Shown: positions 8,965-17,818, counted from the first letter of the stretch. The stretch: 64,000 bases of DNA from Chromatiaceae bacterium (GCA_024235415.1 JACKML010000002.1:186001-250000); one strand, 5' to 3'. A program made the numbers and translations. Notes: generated by a model from the letters alone, not told the origin.

Positions 8965-10758
8965 ATGCTGCACGAAAGGCGGATCATCACCATGGACGAC
9001 GCGGCCTCGCTGGCCGACCTGTTCAACGAACGCTGTGTGCGCACACCCGACGGTCTGGCCTACGTGCAGTACCTGGACGGCGACTGGCGGCAATTCACCT
9101 GGTTACAGACGCGCGACGCGGTGGCACGCTGGCAGAGCGCGATGATCGCGGATGGCCTGCAACCGGGCGACCGCATCGCGATCATGTGCAGCAACCGCTG
9201 GGAATGGGTGGTCTGCGACCAGGCGGCGCAGGGGCTCGGGCTGGTCACGGTGCCCGTCTACACCAACGACCGCGCGGAGAATATCGACTGGATCCTCGAA
9301 GACTCCGGGGCCAGCATGCTGCTGCTCGAGAGCGTTGCCCAGTGGGACGCATTGTCCGCCCTGCACGGGCGCCTCGCCGGCTTTCGGCGCATCCTGTGTC
9401 TGGAATCGGGCGCCGGCGGTCCGGACAACCTGGCCACGCCCTCGACCTGGCTGAAAGACGAAACAGCGCCCTATTGCGCCCAGCCCGGCGACCCGGACAG
9501 CCTGGCAACGATCGTGTACACGTCCGGCACCACCGGCCGGCCCAAGGGTGTGATGCTCAGCCATCGCAACATCCTGTTCAACATCCAGGCGGCGCTGCAG
9601 CTGTTCGACGTGTTCGAGCACGACCTGATGCTGTCGTTTCTGCCGTTGTCGCACGCGTTCGAACGTACCGTCGGTTACTACCTGCCGATCGCCACCGGCA
9701 CCGCAGTGGCCTACAGCCGTTCGATTCCGCAGCTGGCCGAGGACCTGGTCGAGGTGCAGCCGACCATAATGATCTCGGTGCCACGCATCTTCGAACGGGT
9801 CTACGGCAGAATCATGGACAAGCTGGCTGGTGAATCAGCGGCCAGGCGTTTCCTGTTCCGCGCCGCGGTCGATATCGGCTGGGCCCGTTTCCTTTACCGC
9901 CAGGGTCGCGGTCGCTGGCGGCCGTCGTTCCTGGTCCACCCGCTGCTCGACGCCCTGGTCGGTCGCAAAGTACGCGCCAGGATGGGCGGGCGCCTGCGCT
10001 TCACCGTATGCGGCGGCGCCGCGCTCTCCCCGGAGGTGGCGCGCCTGTTCATCGGGCTCGGTATTCCGGTTGTCCAGGGTTATGGCCTGACCGAGACGGC
10101 GCCGGTGATTGCGGCCAACCCGCTCGACAACAACGACCCGGAATCCGTCGGCATCGCCCTCCCCGGCATCGAGGTACGGGTGGGTGACAACGACGAACTG
10201 CTCACCCGCAGCCCCAGCGTCATGCTCGGCTACTGGAACAACCCGGAGGCCACACGCAGCGTGCGCGACAGGGATGGCTGGCTGCACACCGGCGACAAGG
10301 TGTCGATAAAACCCAGCGGCCACATCCGCATCACCGGACGCATCAAGGACATCATCGTGCTCTCCAATGGCGAAAAGGTGCCGCCGGCCGACATGGAAAA
10401 TGCCATCGCCCTCGACGAACTGGTCGACCAGGTACTGGTGATCGGCGAAGGTCGGCCTTACCTCAGCGCACTGCTGGTACCCAACCCCGAGGCCTTCGAG
10501 CGTGTCGCACGTGAACTCCACCTCGATCCGGCCAACGAGGATACCTGCTGCGACGAGAACGTGCGTTCGCTGTTCATTCGCCATGTCCAGCAGCGTACCG
10601 CCGCGTTTCCCGGCTATGCACAGGTCCGCGAAGTGGCCGTGGTCAAGGACCCCTGGACGCCGGATAATGGCCTGGCAACCCCGACGCTGAAACTGCGCCG
10701 CCACGAAATCCTTGAGCGATACCACGACATTGCAGAAAAGCTATATGCCGGACACTGA
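8965..10758 (+). CDS. Long-chain acyl-CoA synthetase (AMP-forming)
   Basis: A 597-residue member of the adenylate-forming superfamily that activates fatty acids to acyl-CoA. The P-loop-like A3 motif is TIVYTSGTTGRPKG, followed by LPLSHAFERTVGYY, the A5 motif QGYGLTETAPVI and the hinge and C-terminal motifs GWLHTGDKVS and ITGRIKDIIVLSNGEKV. The ITGR..D..VLSNGEKVPP signature and overall length are those of the FadD15/FAA-type long-chain ligases used by bacteria and eukaryotes rather than classical E. coli FadD. The ATG at 8965 has AGAGGAGAA 6-8 bases upstream. It sits between fadJ and a hot-dog thioesterase, so it supplies substrates to the operon's oxidation enzymes. Confidence 0.9.
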   Translation: MLHERRIITMDDAASLADLFNERCVRTPDGLAYVQYLDGDWRQFTWLQTRDAVARWQSAMIADGLQPGDRIAIMCSNRWEWVVCDQAAQGLGLVTVPVYTNDRAENIDWILEDSGASMLLLESVAQWDALSALHGRLAGFRRILCLESGAGGPDNLATPSTWLKDETAPYCAQPGDPDSLATIVYTSGTTGRPKGVMLSHRNILFNIQAALQLFDVFEHDLMLSFLPLSHAFERTVGYYLPIATGTAVAYSRSIPQLAEDLVEVQPTIMISVPRIFERVYGRIMDKLAGESAARRFLFRAAVDIGWARFLYRQGRGRWRPSFLVHPLLDALVGRKVRARMGGRLRFTVCGGAALSPEVARLFIGLGIPVVQGYGLTETAPVIAANPLDNNDPESVGIALPGIEVRVGDNDELLTRSPSVMLGYWNNPEATRSVRDRDGWLHTGDKVSIKPSGHIRITGRIKDIIVLSNGEKVPPADMENAIALDELVDQVLVIGEGRPYLSALLVPNPEAFERVARELHLDPANEDTCCDENVRSLFIRHVQQRTAAFPGYAQVREVAVVKDPWTPDNGLATPTLKLRRHEILERYHDIAEKLYAGH

Positions 10759-11140
10759 CCACGCCTCACAGCGTGAGCTGACCTATCGGGTCGTCGCCAT
10801 GCCGGCGGACACCAATGCCTATGGCGACATCTTCGGCGGCTGGCTGATGTCGCAGGTGGACATAGCCGGCAGCATCCTGGCGATCCGCGAGGCCGAGGGC
10901 CGCGTTGCCACCGTGGCGGTGAAGGAGTTCCGTTTCCTCGCACCGGTCTCGGTCGGCGACCTGGTCAGCTGCTATGCCGAGATCCGGCGCCGCGGCCAGA
11001 CCTCGATTACCGTGCACGTGGTGGCGGAGGCCTGTCGCCAGCTCGAGGCCAACCTCGTCAATGTGGTCGCCGATGCGACACTGGTCTATGTCGCGCTCGG
11101 CGACGACGGCCGGCCGCGCCATCTGCGTGAGATGCCCTAG
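10745..11140 (+). CDS. Acyl-CoA thioesterase, YciA-type hot-dog fold
   Basis: A 131-residue single hot-dog domain. The signature NAYGDIFGGWLMSQVD, containing the catalytic Asp in the long helix, and the VKEFRFLAPVSVGDLVSCYAEI strand segments match the YciA/acyl-CoA hydrolase family. It hydrolyses acyl-CoA to free acid and CoA, here probably to prevent CoA being trapped during beta-oxidation. The ATG at 10745 overlaps the end of the synthetase gene by 14 bases; a TTG at 10712 would give a longer overlap. The stop codon TAG is part of the CTAGGAGCCTGCGC sequence that recurs at the ends of a repeat element near 47.7 kb. Confidence 0.87.
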   Translation: MPDTDHASQRELTYRVVAMPADTNAYGDIFGGWLMSQVDIAGSILAIREAEGRVATVAVKEFRFLAPVSVGDLVSCYAEIRRRGQTSITVHVVAEACRQLEANLVNVVADATLVYVALGDDGRPRHLREMP

Positions 11141-11150
11141 GAGCCTGCGC
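11137..11150. repeat. Solo copy of a repeat-element end (CTAGGAGCCTGCGC)
   Basis: These 14 bases are identical to the left terminus of the inverted-repeat element at 47689-47857. In both places the CTAG provides the stop codon of the gene that runs into it, read as nnC TAG GAG. No matching inverted end is visible within the next 100 bases, so this would be a single end or a decayed copy. A 14-base match between two sites in 64 kb is unlikely by chance, but the sample is only two loci. Confidence 0.45.
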
Positions 11151-11235
11151 CTCCACGGGCACATTGACAGCAGTCATTGCCGCGCGGCCCGGAGTTGAAT
11201 AGGCTTTGCGACCTGTTCAGAGCCTGGAGCTGTTG

Positions 11236-11709
11236 ATGAAATCCGCCAAATCCGCTGTTTGTTCCGTTATCGCCGGTCTCGCGCTCGGCCTGTCCGCCGT
11301 CGGCCCTGCCGCCGCAGACGGGGTTGCCGACAAGGTCACTGTCACGGATCCCTATGTGCGCGCAATCCCGCCGGTGATCAAGACCACCGCGGCCTTCATG
11401 CAGCTGCAGAGCAGTGATGACGTGGAGCGCTTTGTGGTCGATGCCAGCAGCCCGGCGGCCGGTGCCGTCGAACTGCACATGCACACCATGGACGACGGCG
11501 TGATGCGCATGCGCCGCATCGTGCATATCCACCTGCCGCCAAATAAACCGGTGTCGCTGGAACCGGGCGGCCTGCACATCATGTTGTTCGACCTGACAGC
11601 ACCGATTGCACCGGGTGACCAGATCCCGATCACCCTGACCTTCGACGACGGCTCGACCCGGGAGATCTCGGCCGAGGTACGTACGGTCGAGTCGATGATG
11701 AAACACTGA
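11236..11709 (+). CDS. Periplasmic PCuAC-type copper chaperone
   Basis: A 157-residue exported protein. The first 28 residues are a signal peptide ending near AAADGVA. The mature part has VRAIPPVIKTTAAFMQL and then the copper-binding pattern of the PCuAC family (PF04314): an H-M-H-T-M cluster, a downstream Met, and GGLHIMLFDL about 30 residues later, which together provide His and Met ligands for Cu(I). Proteins of this type deliver copper to cytochrome c oxidase in the periplasm. No other oxidase-assembly gene is adjacent. I placed the start at the ATG just before the basic n-region; upstream in-frame codons would spoil the signal peptide. Confidence 0.87.
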   Translation: MKSAKSAVCSVIAGLALGLSAVGPAAADGVADKVTVTDPYVRAIPPVIKTTAAFMQLQSSDDVERFVVDASSPAAGAVELHMHTMDDGVMRMRRIVHIHLPPNKPVSLEPGGLHIMLFDLTAPIAPGDQIPITLTFDDGSTREISAEVRTVESMMKH

Positions 11710-11757
11710 GTCGATATCCTGACCACTGAAGACCATCGCTGAAACGGGGAGACCTCC

Positions 11758-12864
11758 GTGTACCGCAAGTTAACGGGTTTCGTGCTGGCAACGATGCTGG
11801 CTGCACTGCTGGCCGCCTGTGACAAGCCACAACAACCGGCCCTGCAGGCGGCGCCGGCCGCGCAGACCTTCACGCTGAAACTGGCCGAGACCTGGGGACC
11901 CAATTACCCCATCTTCGGCGATACCACCAAGCAGCTGGCGGCGATGGTGGACCGGATGTCGGGCGGACGACTGAAGATCACGATCGATTCGTCAAACAAG
12001 CACAAGGCGCCGTTCGGCGTGTTCGACATGGTCAAGGCCGGGCAGTACGACATCGGCCATTCCGCGTCCTATTACTGGAAAGGCAAAGACCCGGACACGC
12101 TGTACTTCACCAATATGCCATTCAGCATGACCGCGCCCGAGCAGTTGGCCTGGTTCTACCACGGTGGCGGCATGCAGCTGATGGAGAAGGTCTACGCCAG
12201 ACACGGCCTGCTGTCATTCCCCGGTGGCAACACCGGCGGCCAGATGGGCGGCTGGTTCCGCAAGGAGATCAACTCGACCGACGATTTGCAGGGGCTGAAG
12301 ATGCGAATCCCGGGGTTTGCCGGCGAGGTACTGGCGCGGCTGGGGGCCAAGCCGACCAACATCCCGCCGGGCGAGTTGTACACCGCACTCGAGCGCAACA
12401 CCATCGACGCGTTGGAATGGGTCGGCCCCGCACTCGACCTGCGCATGGGTTTCCACAAGATCGCGCCTTACTACTACACCGGTTGGCATGAGCCCAGCGC
12501 CGAGCTGCAGTTCCTGGTCAACAAGAAATCATGGGATAGCCTGCCACCCGATCTGCAGGAGATCCTGCGGGTGGCAATGCGTGCCGCGGCTTCCGATATG
12601 TATGCACTGGCGTACCACGAGAACGCGGTGAACTGGGTGAAGATGCAGCAGGAATTCCCGGCGATCCAGGTCAGGACCTTCCCGAAGGAGGTGCTCACCG
12701 CCCTGAAGAATGCCAATGACGAGCTGCTGGCCGAGTTCGCCGCCGCCGACCCGCTGGCCAGGGAGATTATCGACTCGCAGGCCGAATACCTGGCCCAGGC
12801 GCGCGCCTGGACGTCGATCTCGGACCAGGCGTACCTGAACAGCATGCGCGATCTGCAGGATTGA
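11758..12864 (+). CDS. dctP: TRAP transporter substrate-binding protein DctP, lipoprotein form
   Basis: A 368-residue solute receptor with GTG start. Residues 1-20 are a signal sequence ending in a lipobox LLAA-Cys21, so the mature protein should be lipid-anchored rather than free in the periplasm. The DctP fold (PF03480) is shown by TFTLKLAETWGPNYPI, the LKMRIPGFAGEVLARLGA signature with the substrate-carboxylate-binding Arg, and NTIDALEWVGPALDL. The GGWFRKEINSTDDLQGLK stretch resembles the receptor subgroup that includes the 2-oxoacid binder TakP and mannitol/chloroaromatic-type receptors, so an organic acid is the likely ligand. It is followed by the two membrane components on the same strand. 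Confidence 0.9.
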   Translation: MYRKLTGFVLATMLAALLAACDKPQQPALQAAPAAQTFTLKLAETWGPNYPIFGDTTKQLAAMVDRMSGGRLKITIDSSNKHKAPFGVFDMVKAGQYDIGHSASYYWKGKDPDTLYFTNMPFSMTAPEQLAWFYHGGGMQLMEKVYARHGLLSFPGGNTGGQMGGWFRKEINSTDDLQGLKMRIPGFAGEVLARLGAKPTNIPPGELYTALERNTIDALEWVGPALDLRMGFHKIAPYYYTGWHEPSAELQFLVNKKSWDSLPPDLQEILRVAMRAAASDMYALAYHENAVNWVKMQQEFPAIQVRTFPKEVLTALKNANDELLAEFAAADPLAREIIDSQAEYLAQARAWTSISDQAYLNSMRDLQD

Positions 12865-12907
12865 CCTGCCCCCAGGCAACTGCGGACCATGGGTGTAATG
12901 CGCTACC

Positions 12908-13486
12908 ATGACGGCCCCATGGTTTGCGGGTGAAGCTCAGGTGGCGCCGTCGACACTGCTACGCGCGGAGCGCGTGATCAACCGTTTTTCCGACGGCGTC
13001 GGTGCGTTCTCTGCCGTTGCCCTGCTGCTGCTCGTAGTCAACGTCTTCTACGACGTACTGATGCGATACCTGTTCAATGATGTCTCGATCGGCATGCAGG
13101 AGCTGGAGTGGCACCTGTATTCGGCGGTGTTTCTGTTCGGCGTCGCCTATGCGCTCAAGGTCGACGGCCATGTGCGGGTCGACGTGATCTACGAACGCCT
13201 CGCGCCACGTCGGCGTGCGATGATTGATATCCTGGGGACGGTACTTCTGCTGTGGCCATTCTGTCTCCTGGTCGCCGACTACGGCATCTCGTTTGCCCAC
13301 GAGGCCTATGCGATCGGCGAGACCAGCGGTGATCCCGGTGGCCTGCCCGCACGCTGGATCGTCAAGGCGCTGATCCCGACTGCATTCGCCTGTGTGTTGA
13401 TCAGCAGCATCGGCTTCATCCTGCGCGCAATCAACGAGTACCTGGGGCTGGAAAAGGCCCACGCGTACCAGCCCTTCCGTCCCTGA
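12908..13486 (+). CDS. dctQ: TRAP transporter small permease DctQ
   Basis: A 192-residue protein with four membrane spans, as expected for the DctQ subunit (PF04290). The MQELEWHLYSAVFLFGVAYALK segment around residues 60-80, followed by DGHVRVDVIYERL, is the conserved core of the family. It pairs with the large permease encoded 21 bases downstream and the lipoprotein receptor upstream to form a sodium-driven tripartite transporter in the inner membrane. The gene begins 43 bases after dctP with only a weak ribosome-binding site, consistent with translation as part of the same message. Confidence 0.9.
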   Translation: MTAPWFAGEAQVAPSTLLRAERVINRFSDGVGAFSAVALLLLVVNVFYDVLMRYLFNDVSIGMQELEWHLYSAVFLFGVAYALKVDGHVRVDVIYERLAPRRRAMIDILGTVLLLWPFCLLVADYGISFAHEAYAIGETSGDPGGLPARWIVKALIPTAFACVLISSIGFILRAINEYLGLEKAHAYQPFRP

Positions 13487-13507
13487 TATACACGCCAGGC
13501 AGCATTC

Positions 13508-14797
13508 GTGATTGGGATCGCCATGTTCGTCGTCGCCCTGCTGCTGTTGCTGCTCGGCTTCCCGGTGGCATTCACGTTTGGTGGCGTCGCCGTGATCTTC
13601 GGTGTGCTGGCACAGGGCTGGGACCTGTTCGCGTTCATGCCGTTCCGCATCTACAACATCATGCAGAACACGGTGCTGATGGCAGTCCCGCTGTTCATCC
13701 TGATGGGCATCGTGTTGCAGAAGACACAGCTGGCCGAGCAGCTTCTTGAATCCATGGCACGGCTGTTCGGAACCCTGCGCGGCGGACTGGCGGTCTCGAC
13801 AATCCTGGTCGGCGGGCTGCTGGCCGCATCGACCGGCGTCGTCGGCGCCAGCGTCGTGGCGATGGGCGTGATCTCGCTACCGGTGATGCTCAAGTACGGC
13901 TACAGCCGACAGCTGTCCTGCGGTGTCATCTGTGGTGCCGGCACCCTGGGACAGATCATTCCGCCCTCGATCATCCTGATCATCCTCGGTGATGTGATGG
14001 GGCTGGCGGTCGGCGAACTGTTCCAGGCGGCGTTGATCCCCGGTCTGGCCCTCGTCGGCCTGTACATCGGTTATGTCCTGGCGCTCGCCCACCTGCAGCC
14101 CGATACCGCACCGTCCGTACCTTTCGAGGCGGGTGCCCGCAGTTCTGCGCGCCAGTATCTCGATGCCCTGCGCGCACTGGTACCACCGCTGCTCCTGATC
14201 ATCGTGGTGCTGGGGTCGATCTTTGCCGGGATCGCGACACCGACCGAGTCATCTGCGCTGGGCGTCGCAGGTGCGATCGCGCTATCGGTGTTATACCGCA
14301 AGTTTTCGTGGCGCCTGCTGTATGAAAGTGCACTCGAGACCGTGAAGATCACCGCGATGGTGTTCGCAATCCTGCTCGGCGCCACGGCATTTTCCATGGT
14401 CTTCAGCTACACCGGTGGCGATGCGGTCGTCGAGGCATTTCTGACCCAACTGCCAGGGGAGAAATGGGGCTTCCTGATCTTCTCCATGGTGATCATCCTG
14501 GTGCTGGGATTCTTCATCGATTTCGTGGAAATTTCGTTCATCGTGGTGCCTATACTGGCACCGGTCGCCGAGACACTGGGTATCAGCATGCTGTGGTTTG
14601 CGATCCTGATTGCGATGAACCTGCAGACGTCGTTTCTGACCCCGCCGTTCGGTTTCAGCCTGTTTTATCTCAAGGGTGTGGCGCCGCCGGCCGTTCGCAC
14701 GATGGATATCTATCGAGGTGTTGTGCCGTTCATCGTGATGCAGATCGCGATCGTCATCTCGATACTGGCATTTCCAGGCCTCTACGGCCTACATTGA
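13508..14797 (+). CDS. dctM: TRAP transporter large permease DctM
   Basis: A 429-residue polytopic protein with about eleven to twelve hydrophobic spans, matching the DctM subunit (PF06808). Conserved features include GFPVAFTFGG at the N-terminus, the VSTILVGGLLAASTGVVGASVV segment and the CGAGTLGQIIPPSIILIILGD motif, which lies in the re-entrant hairpin of the ion-transporter fold, and the symmetric C-terminal counterpart LGFFIDFVEISFIVVPI. The FF-x-D-F-V-E-I type of this motif is characteristic of the mannitol/chloroaromatic-like TRAP subgroup, agreeing with the receptor. A GTG start at 13508 was chosen; an ATG 15 bases later is possible. Confidence 0.92.
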   Translation: MIGIAMFVVALLLLLLGFPVAFTFGGVAVIFGVLAQGWDLFAFMPFRIYNIMQNTVLMAVPLFILMGIVLQKTQLAEQLLESMARLFGTLRGGLAVSTILVGGLLAASTGVVGASVVAMGVISLPVMLKYGYSRQLSCGVICGAGTLGQIIPPSIILIILGDVMGLAVGELFQAALIPGLALVGLYIGYVLALAHLQPDTAPSVPFEAGARSSARQYLDALRALVPPLLLIIVVLGSIFAGIATPTESSALGVAGAIALSVLYRKFSWRLLYESALETVKITAMVFAILLGATAFSMVFSYTGGDAVVEAFLTQLPGEKWGFLIFSMVIILVLGFFIDFVEISFIVVPILAPVAETLGISMLWFAILIAMNLQTSFLTPPFGFSLFYLKGVAPPAVRTMDIYRGVVPFIVMQIAIVISILAFPGLYGLH

Positions 14798-14822
14798 ACA
14801 TTGTGTTCGGGGAGTCATAGCG

Positions 14823-15083
14823 ATGATCGAAACGAAAGAACAACTGCTCGCGAGTTTCAGTGAAAAGGCGCAGTCCTTCCTTGACAACCCGGGGCTTGTC
14901 AGCGGGATCGATTTCGATGATGCGGCAGTGACGCTGAAACGTTACGTGCTGAGTCAGCTTCATGATCAGGCGCTGGGCAGCAAGCTCGCGCAGTTTCCAA
15001 AACTGATCCGCCAACTGGATGTCGCAACGCTGACAGGGCTGGTTGCGGAAATCGAGGCCCGGCTGGCAACGTCCGGCAATTGA
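14823..15083 (+). CDS. Small hypothetical protein (86 aa)
   Basis: An 86-residue soluble protein, acidic with mostly alpha-helical pattern (heptad-like hydrophobics in ALGSKLAQFPKLIRQLDV and LTGLVAEIEARL). It has no signal peptide, cysteine cluster or membrane span, and I do not recognise the family. It starts 25 bases after dctM with GGGGAG upstream of the ATG, so it is probably the last gene of the TRAP operon. Its stop is 11 bases from the convergent end of sdhE. A role with the TRAP genes is only suggested by position. Confidence 0.65.
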   Translation: MIETKEQLLASFSEKAQSFLDNPGLVSGIDFDDAAVTLKRYVLSQLHDQALGSKLAQFPKLIRQLDVATLTGLVAEIEARLATSGN

Positions 15084-15094
15084 GCCATCGCCGC

Positions 15095-15355
15095 TCAGAT
15101 GCCGCGGATTCGAGAGATCAATGGCCGGAAGGCCGCATCGGGATGCGTGATCCCGTTCAGTATCCAGGCCTGCAATTCGGGATCCTGGGCGGTCAGGAGG
15201 TCGCGGAACAACGCCTGCTCTGCGCCATCGGCCGCCGCGTAGTGATCATCGAGATAGCGCTCGAGCACGAAGTCCAGTTCGAGCATTCCGCGCCGGCATT
15301 GCCAGCGAAGTTGCTCGGCCGTGATCGGGTGACGCCCCTCTCCGCCCTGTCTCAA
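15095..15355 (-). CDS. sdhE: Succinate dehydrogenase assembly factor SdhE
   Basis: An 86-residue protein of the SdhE/Sdh5 family, which helps attach FAD covalently to SdhA. The signature is RWQCRRGMLELDFVLERYL, containing the RGxxELD motif whose Gly is needed for flavinylation. The C-terminal half LLTAQDPELQAWILNG also matches. No ATG precedes the conserved block closely; the best start is a TTG whose last two bases overlap the sdhB stop (TTGA), giving a normal family length. It is the last gene of sdhCDABE, a placement that fits its function. Confidence 0.87.
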   Translation of the reverse strand: MRQGGEGRHPITAEQLRWQCRRGMLELDFVLERYLDDHYAAADGAEQALFRDLLTAQDPELQAWILNGITHPDAAFRPLISRIRGI

Positions 15356-16044
15356 ACCGAGTTCTTCAGCATCAGGGCCTTGATGTGCCCGATTGCCTTG
15401 GTGGGATTGAGCCCCTTCGGGCACACCTCAACACAGTTCATGATGGTGTGACAGCGGAACAGCTTGTACGGTCCTTCCAGGGCATCAAGACGCTCGTCGG
15501 TCGCCTGGTCACGGGTGTCGGCGAGAAAACGCCAGGCGGTCAGCAACGCCTGCGGCCCGTGGAACTTCTCAGGATTCCACCAGAACGAAGGACAGGAGGT
15601 CGAACAGCAGCCGCACAGGATGCACTCATACAGCCCGTCGAGTTTGTCGCGTTCCTGCGGCGACTGCAGGATCTCCTGCTCGGGCATCGGATCGTTGCGT
15701 ACCACCCAGGGTTTCACTGCCTTGTACTGCTGGTAGAACTGGGTCATGTCGACCACCAGGTCGCGGATGATCGGCCGTCCGGGGAACGGCCGCACCTCGA
15801 TGGGCTCTTTCAACTCGGAGACCGGCGTGATGCAGGCCAGCTTGTTCGTACCGTTGACGTTGACCCCGTCGGAACCGCATACACCCTCGCCACAGGAGTG
15901 ACGAAACGAGAAAGACTCATCCTGGCGTTTGATGTCCAGCAGGGCGTCACGCAACATCATGCCGCGCGGCACCTCTACCTCGAATTCCTGCATGTATGGG
16001 GCAGCATCACTGTCAGGGTTGTATCGGGAAACCAGAAACTTCAT
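15352..16044 (-). CDS. sdhB: Succinate dehydrogenase iron-sulfur subunit SdhB
   Basis: A 230-residue protein carrying the three Fe-S clusters that move electrons from FAD in SdhA to quinone. The N-terminal plant-type ferredoxin part shows SCGEGVCGSDG with a downstream Cys for the 2Fe-2S centre. The C-terminal bacterial-ferredoxin part shows CILCGCCSTSCP and CHTIMNCVEVCPKGLNP for the 4Fe-4S and 3Fe-4S centres. It lies 13 bases after sdhA in the same operon and its stop overlaps the sdhE start. Length and spacing of all cysteines are normal. Confidence 0.96.
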   Translation of the reverse strand: MKFLVSRYNPDSDAAPYMQEFEVEVPRGMMLRDALLDIKRQDESFSFRHSCGEGVCGSDGVNVNGTNKLACITPVSELKEPIEVRPFPGRPIIRDLVVDMTQFYQQYKAVKPWVVRNDPMPEQEILQSPQERDKLDGLYECILCGCCSTSCPSFWWNPEKFHGPQALLTAWRFLADTRDQATDERLDALEGPYKLFRCHTIMNCVEVCPKGLNPTKAIGHIKALMLKNSV

Positions 16045-16057
16045 CGAGGGCTGCTCC

Positions 16058-17818
16058 TCAGTACACGCGTTCTTTGGGCGGGAAGGTTTCGACGGTCAGC
16101 GGCTTGGTGCGTACCGGCTTGTAGTCCATGCGATCGTCTTGCTTGAAGTACAGGCTGTGTTTCATCCAGTTGGCGTCGTCACGCGCGGGGAAATCCGGCC
16201 GTGAATGTGCCCCGCGGCTCTCCTGGCGTTTCAACGCCGAGTAGGCGATCGCAATGCCGGTGTCGACCAGGTTTTCAAGTTCAAGCGCTTCGACGCGCGC
16301 GGTGTTGAACACCTTGGAATGATCACTCAGGCGCACGTCGGGCAACTTGTCGCGCAGCGCCTTCAGCTTCTCCACGCCCTCGGCCATGATCTCCTCGGTG
16401 CGGAACACGCCGGCGTGGTCTTCCATGGTCTTGCGGAATTCATCGCGCAGTGCGCGCACTGAAATACCCTCGCCCTTCTGGTCCCAGCGGGTCAGACGCG
16501 CCATGGCGGTCTCGACGCTGGATTCGTTGAGCGGACGATGGTTTCGGTTCTCTTTGAGGTTTTCGATCACGTCGAGCCCGGCCGCCCGGCCGAATACCAG
16601 GATATCGAGCAACGAGTTGCCGCCCAGGCGGTTTGCACCATGCACCGACACGCAGGCACATTCGCCAGCTGCATACAGACCAGGGACCACCTCCTCGCCG
16701 TTGCCCTGCGGCACGATCACGCGACCATAGGGATCGGTCGGAATGCCACCCATCACGTAGTGCGCGGTCGGGAACACCGGCAGCGGTTCATGCACCGCGT
16801 CCACACCGGCGAAGATCCTGCCGCTTTCACGGATACCCGGCAGGCGCTTGCTGACGATCTCTTCACCCAGGTGATCGACCTTGAGCAGGACGTGATCGGC
16901 ATTTGGCCCGACGCCCCTGCCCTCCTTGACCTCGGTGACAATCGCACGCGACACGACGTCGCGGCTGGCCAGGTCCTTGGCGTTTGGTGCATAACGCTCC
17001 ATGAAGCGTTCACCATCCTTGTTGACCAGGTAACCGCCCTCGCCGCGTACACCTTCGGTGATCAGCATGCCTTTGCCGGCGATGCCGGTCGGATGGAACT
17101 GGAAGAACTCCATGTCCATCAGCGGTATGCCGGCGCGCAGCGCCATCGCGGTGCCATCTCCGGTGTTGATGTGGGCGTTGGACGTCGTGCGATAGACCTG
17201 TCCGCAACCGCCGGTTGCCAACACCGTGGCCTTGGCCTCGATCAGTAGCGGTTCGCCGGTCTCGATCTCCATGATCAGTGCGCCGAGGATCGCACCCTCG
17301 TCGTCGCGAATCAGGTCGATCGCAAAATATTCGTCGAAGAAATGGGTGCGTGCACGCACGTTCTGCTGGTACAGCGCATGCAGGATCGCGTGCCCGGTGC
17401 GGTCCGCTGCAGCACAGGTGCGCGCGGCCTGTGCGCCACCGAAGTTCTGGCTCTGTCCGCCGAATGCACGCTGGTAGATCTTGCCGTCGTCGAGACGCGA
17501 GAAAGGCACGCCGTTGTGTTCCAGCTCGTAGACGGTCGGGATGGCCTCGCGGCACATGAACTCGATCGCATCCTGGTCACCCAGGTAGTCGGAACCCTTG
17601 ACCGTATCGAACATGTGCCAATGCCAGTTGTCCGGCAACACGTTGGCCAGCGCGGCATTCACCCCACCCTGAGCGGCCACCGTGTGCGACCGGGTCGGAA
17701 ACACCTTGGAAACCACAGCCACGCGGGCGTCGGTATTCGCCAATTGGATTGCGGCATTCAGCCCGGCACCACCGGCACCGATGATCAGCGCGTCAAAACG
17801 TCGTTTTTTCAAAGCCAT
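16058..17818 (-). CDS. sdhA: Succinate dehydrogenase flavoprotein subunit SdhA
   Basis: A 586-residue flavoprotein, the catalytic subunit oxidising succinate to fumarate in the TCA cycle and respiratory complex II. The dinucleotide-binding motif IIGAGGAGLNAAI is at residues 12-24. His45 in PTRSHTVAAQGG is the covalent FAD attachment site. The active-site block QFHPTGIAGKGMLITEGVRGEGG and the C-terminal RxESRGAHSRPDFPARDD segment, with catalytic Arg and His, are intact. The operon order is sdhC-sdhD-sdhA-sdhB-sdhE on the minus strand. Confidence 0.97.
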   Translation of the reverse strand: MALKKRRFDALIIGAGGAGLNAAIQLANTDARVAVVSKVFPTRSHTVAAQGGVNAALANVLPDNWHWHMFDTVKGSDYLGDQDAIEFMCREAIPTVYELEHNGVPFSRLDDGKIYQRAFGGQSQNFGGAQAARTCAAADRTGHAILHALYQQNVRARTHFFDEYFAIDLIRDDEGAILGALIMEIETGEPLLIEAKATVLATGGCGQVYRTTSNAHINTGDGTAMALRAGIPLMDMEFFQFHPTGIAGKGMLITEGVRGEGGYLVNKDGERFMERYAPNAKDLASRDVVSRAIVTEVKEGRGVGPNADHVLLKVDHLGEEIVSKRLPGIRESGRIFAGVDAVHEPLPVFPTAHYVMGGIPTDPYGRVIVPQGNGEEVVPGLYAAGECACVSVHGANRLGGNSLLDILVFGRAAGLDVIENLKENRNHRPLNESSVETAMARLTRWDQKGEGISVRALRDEFRKTMEDHAGVFRTEEIMAEGVEKLKALRDKLPDVRLSDHSKVFNTARVEALELENLVDTGIAIAYSALKRQESRGAHSRPDFPARDDANWMKHSLYFKQDDRMDYKPVRTKPLTVETFPPKERVY

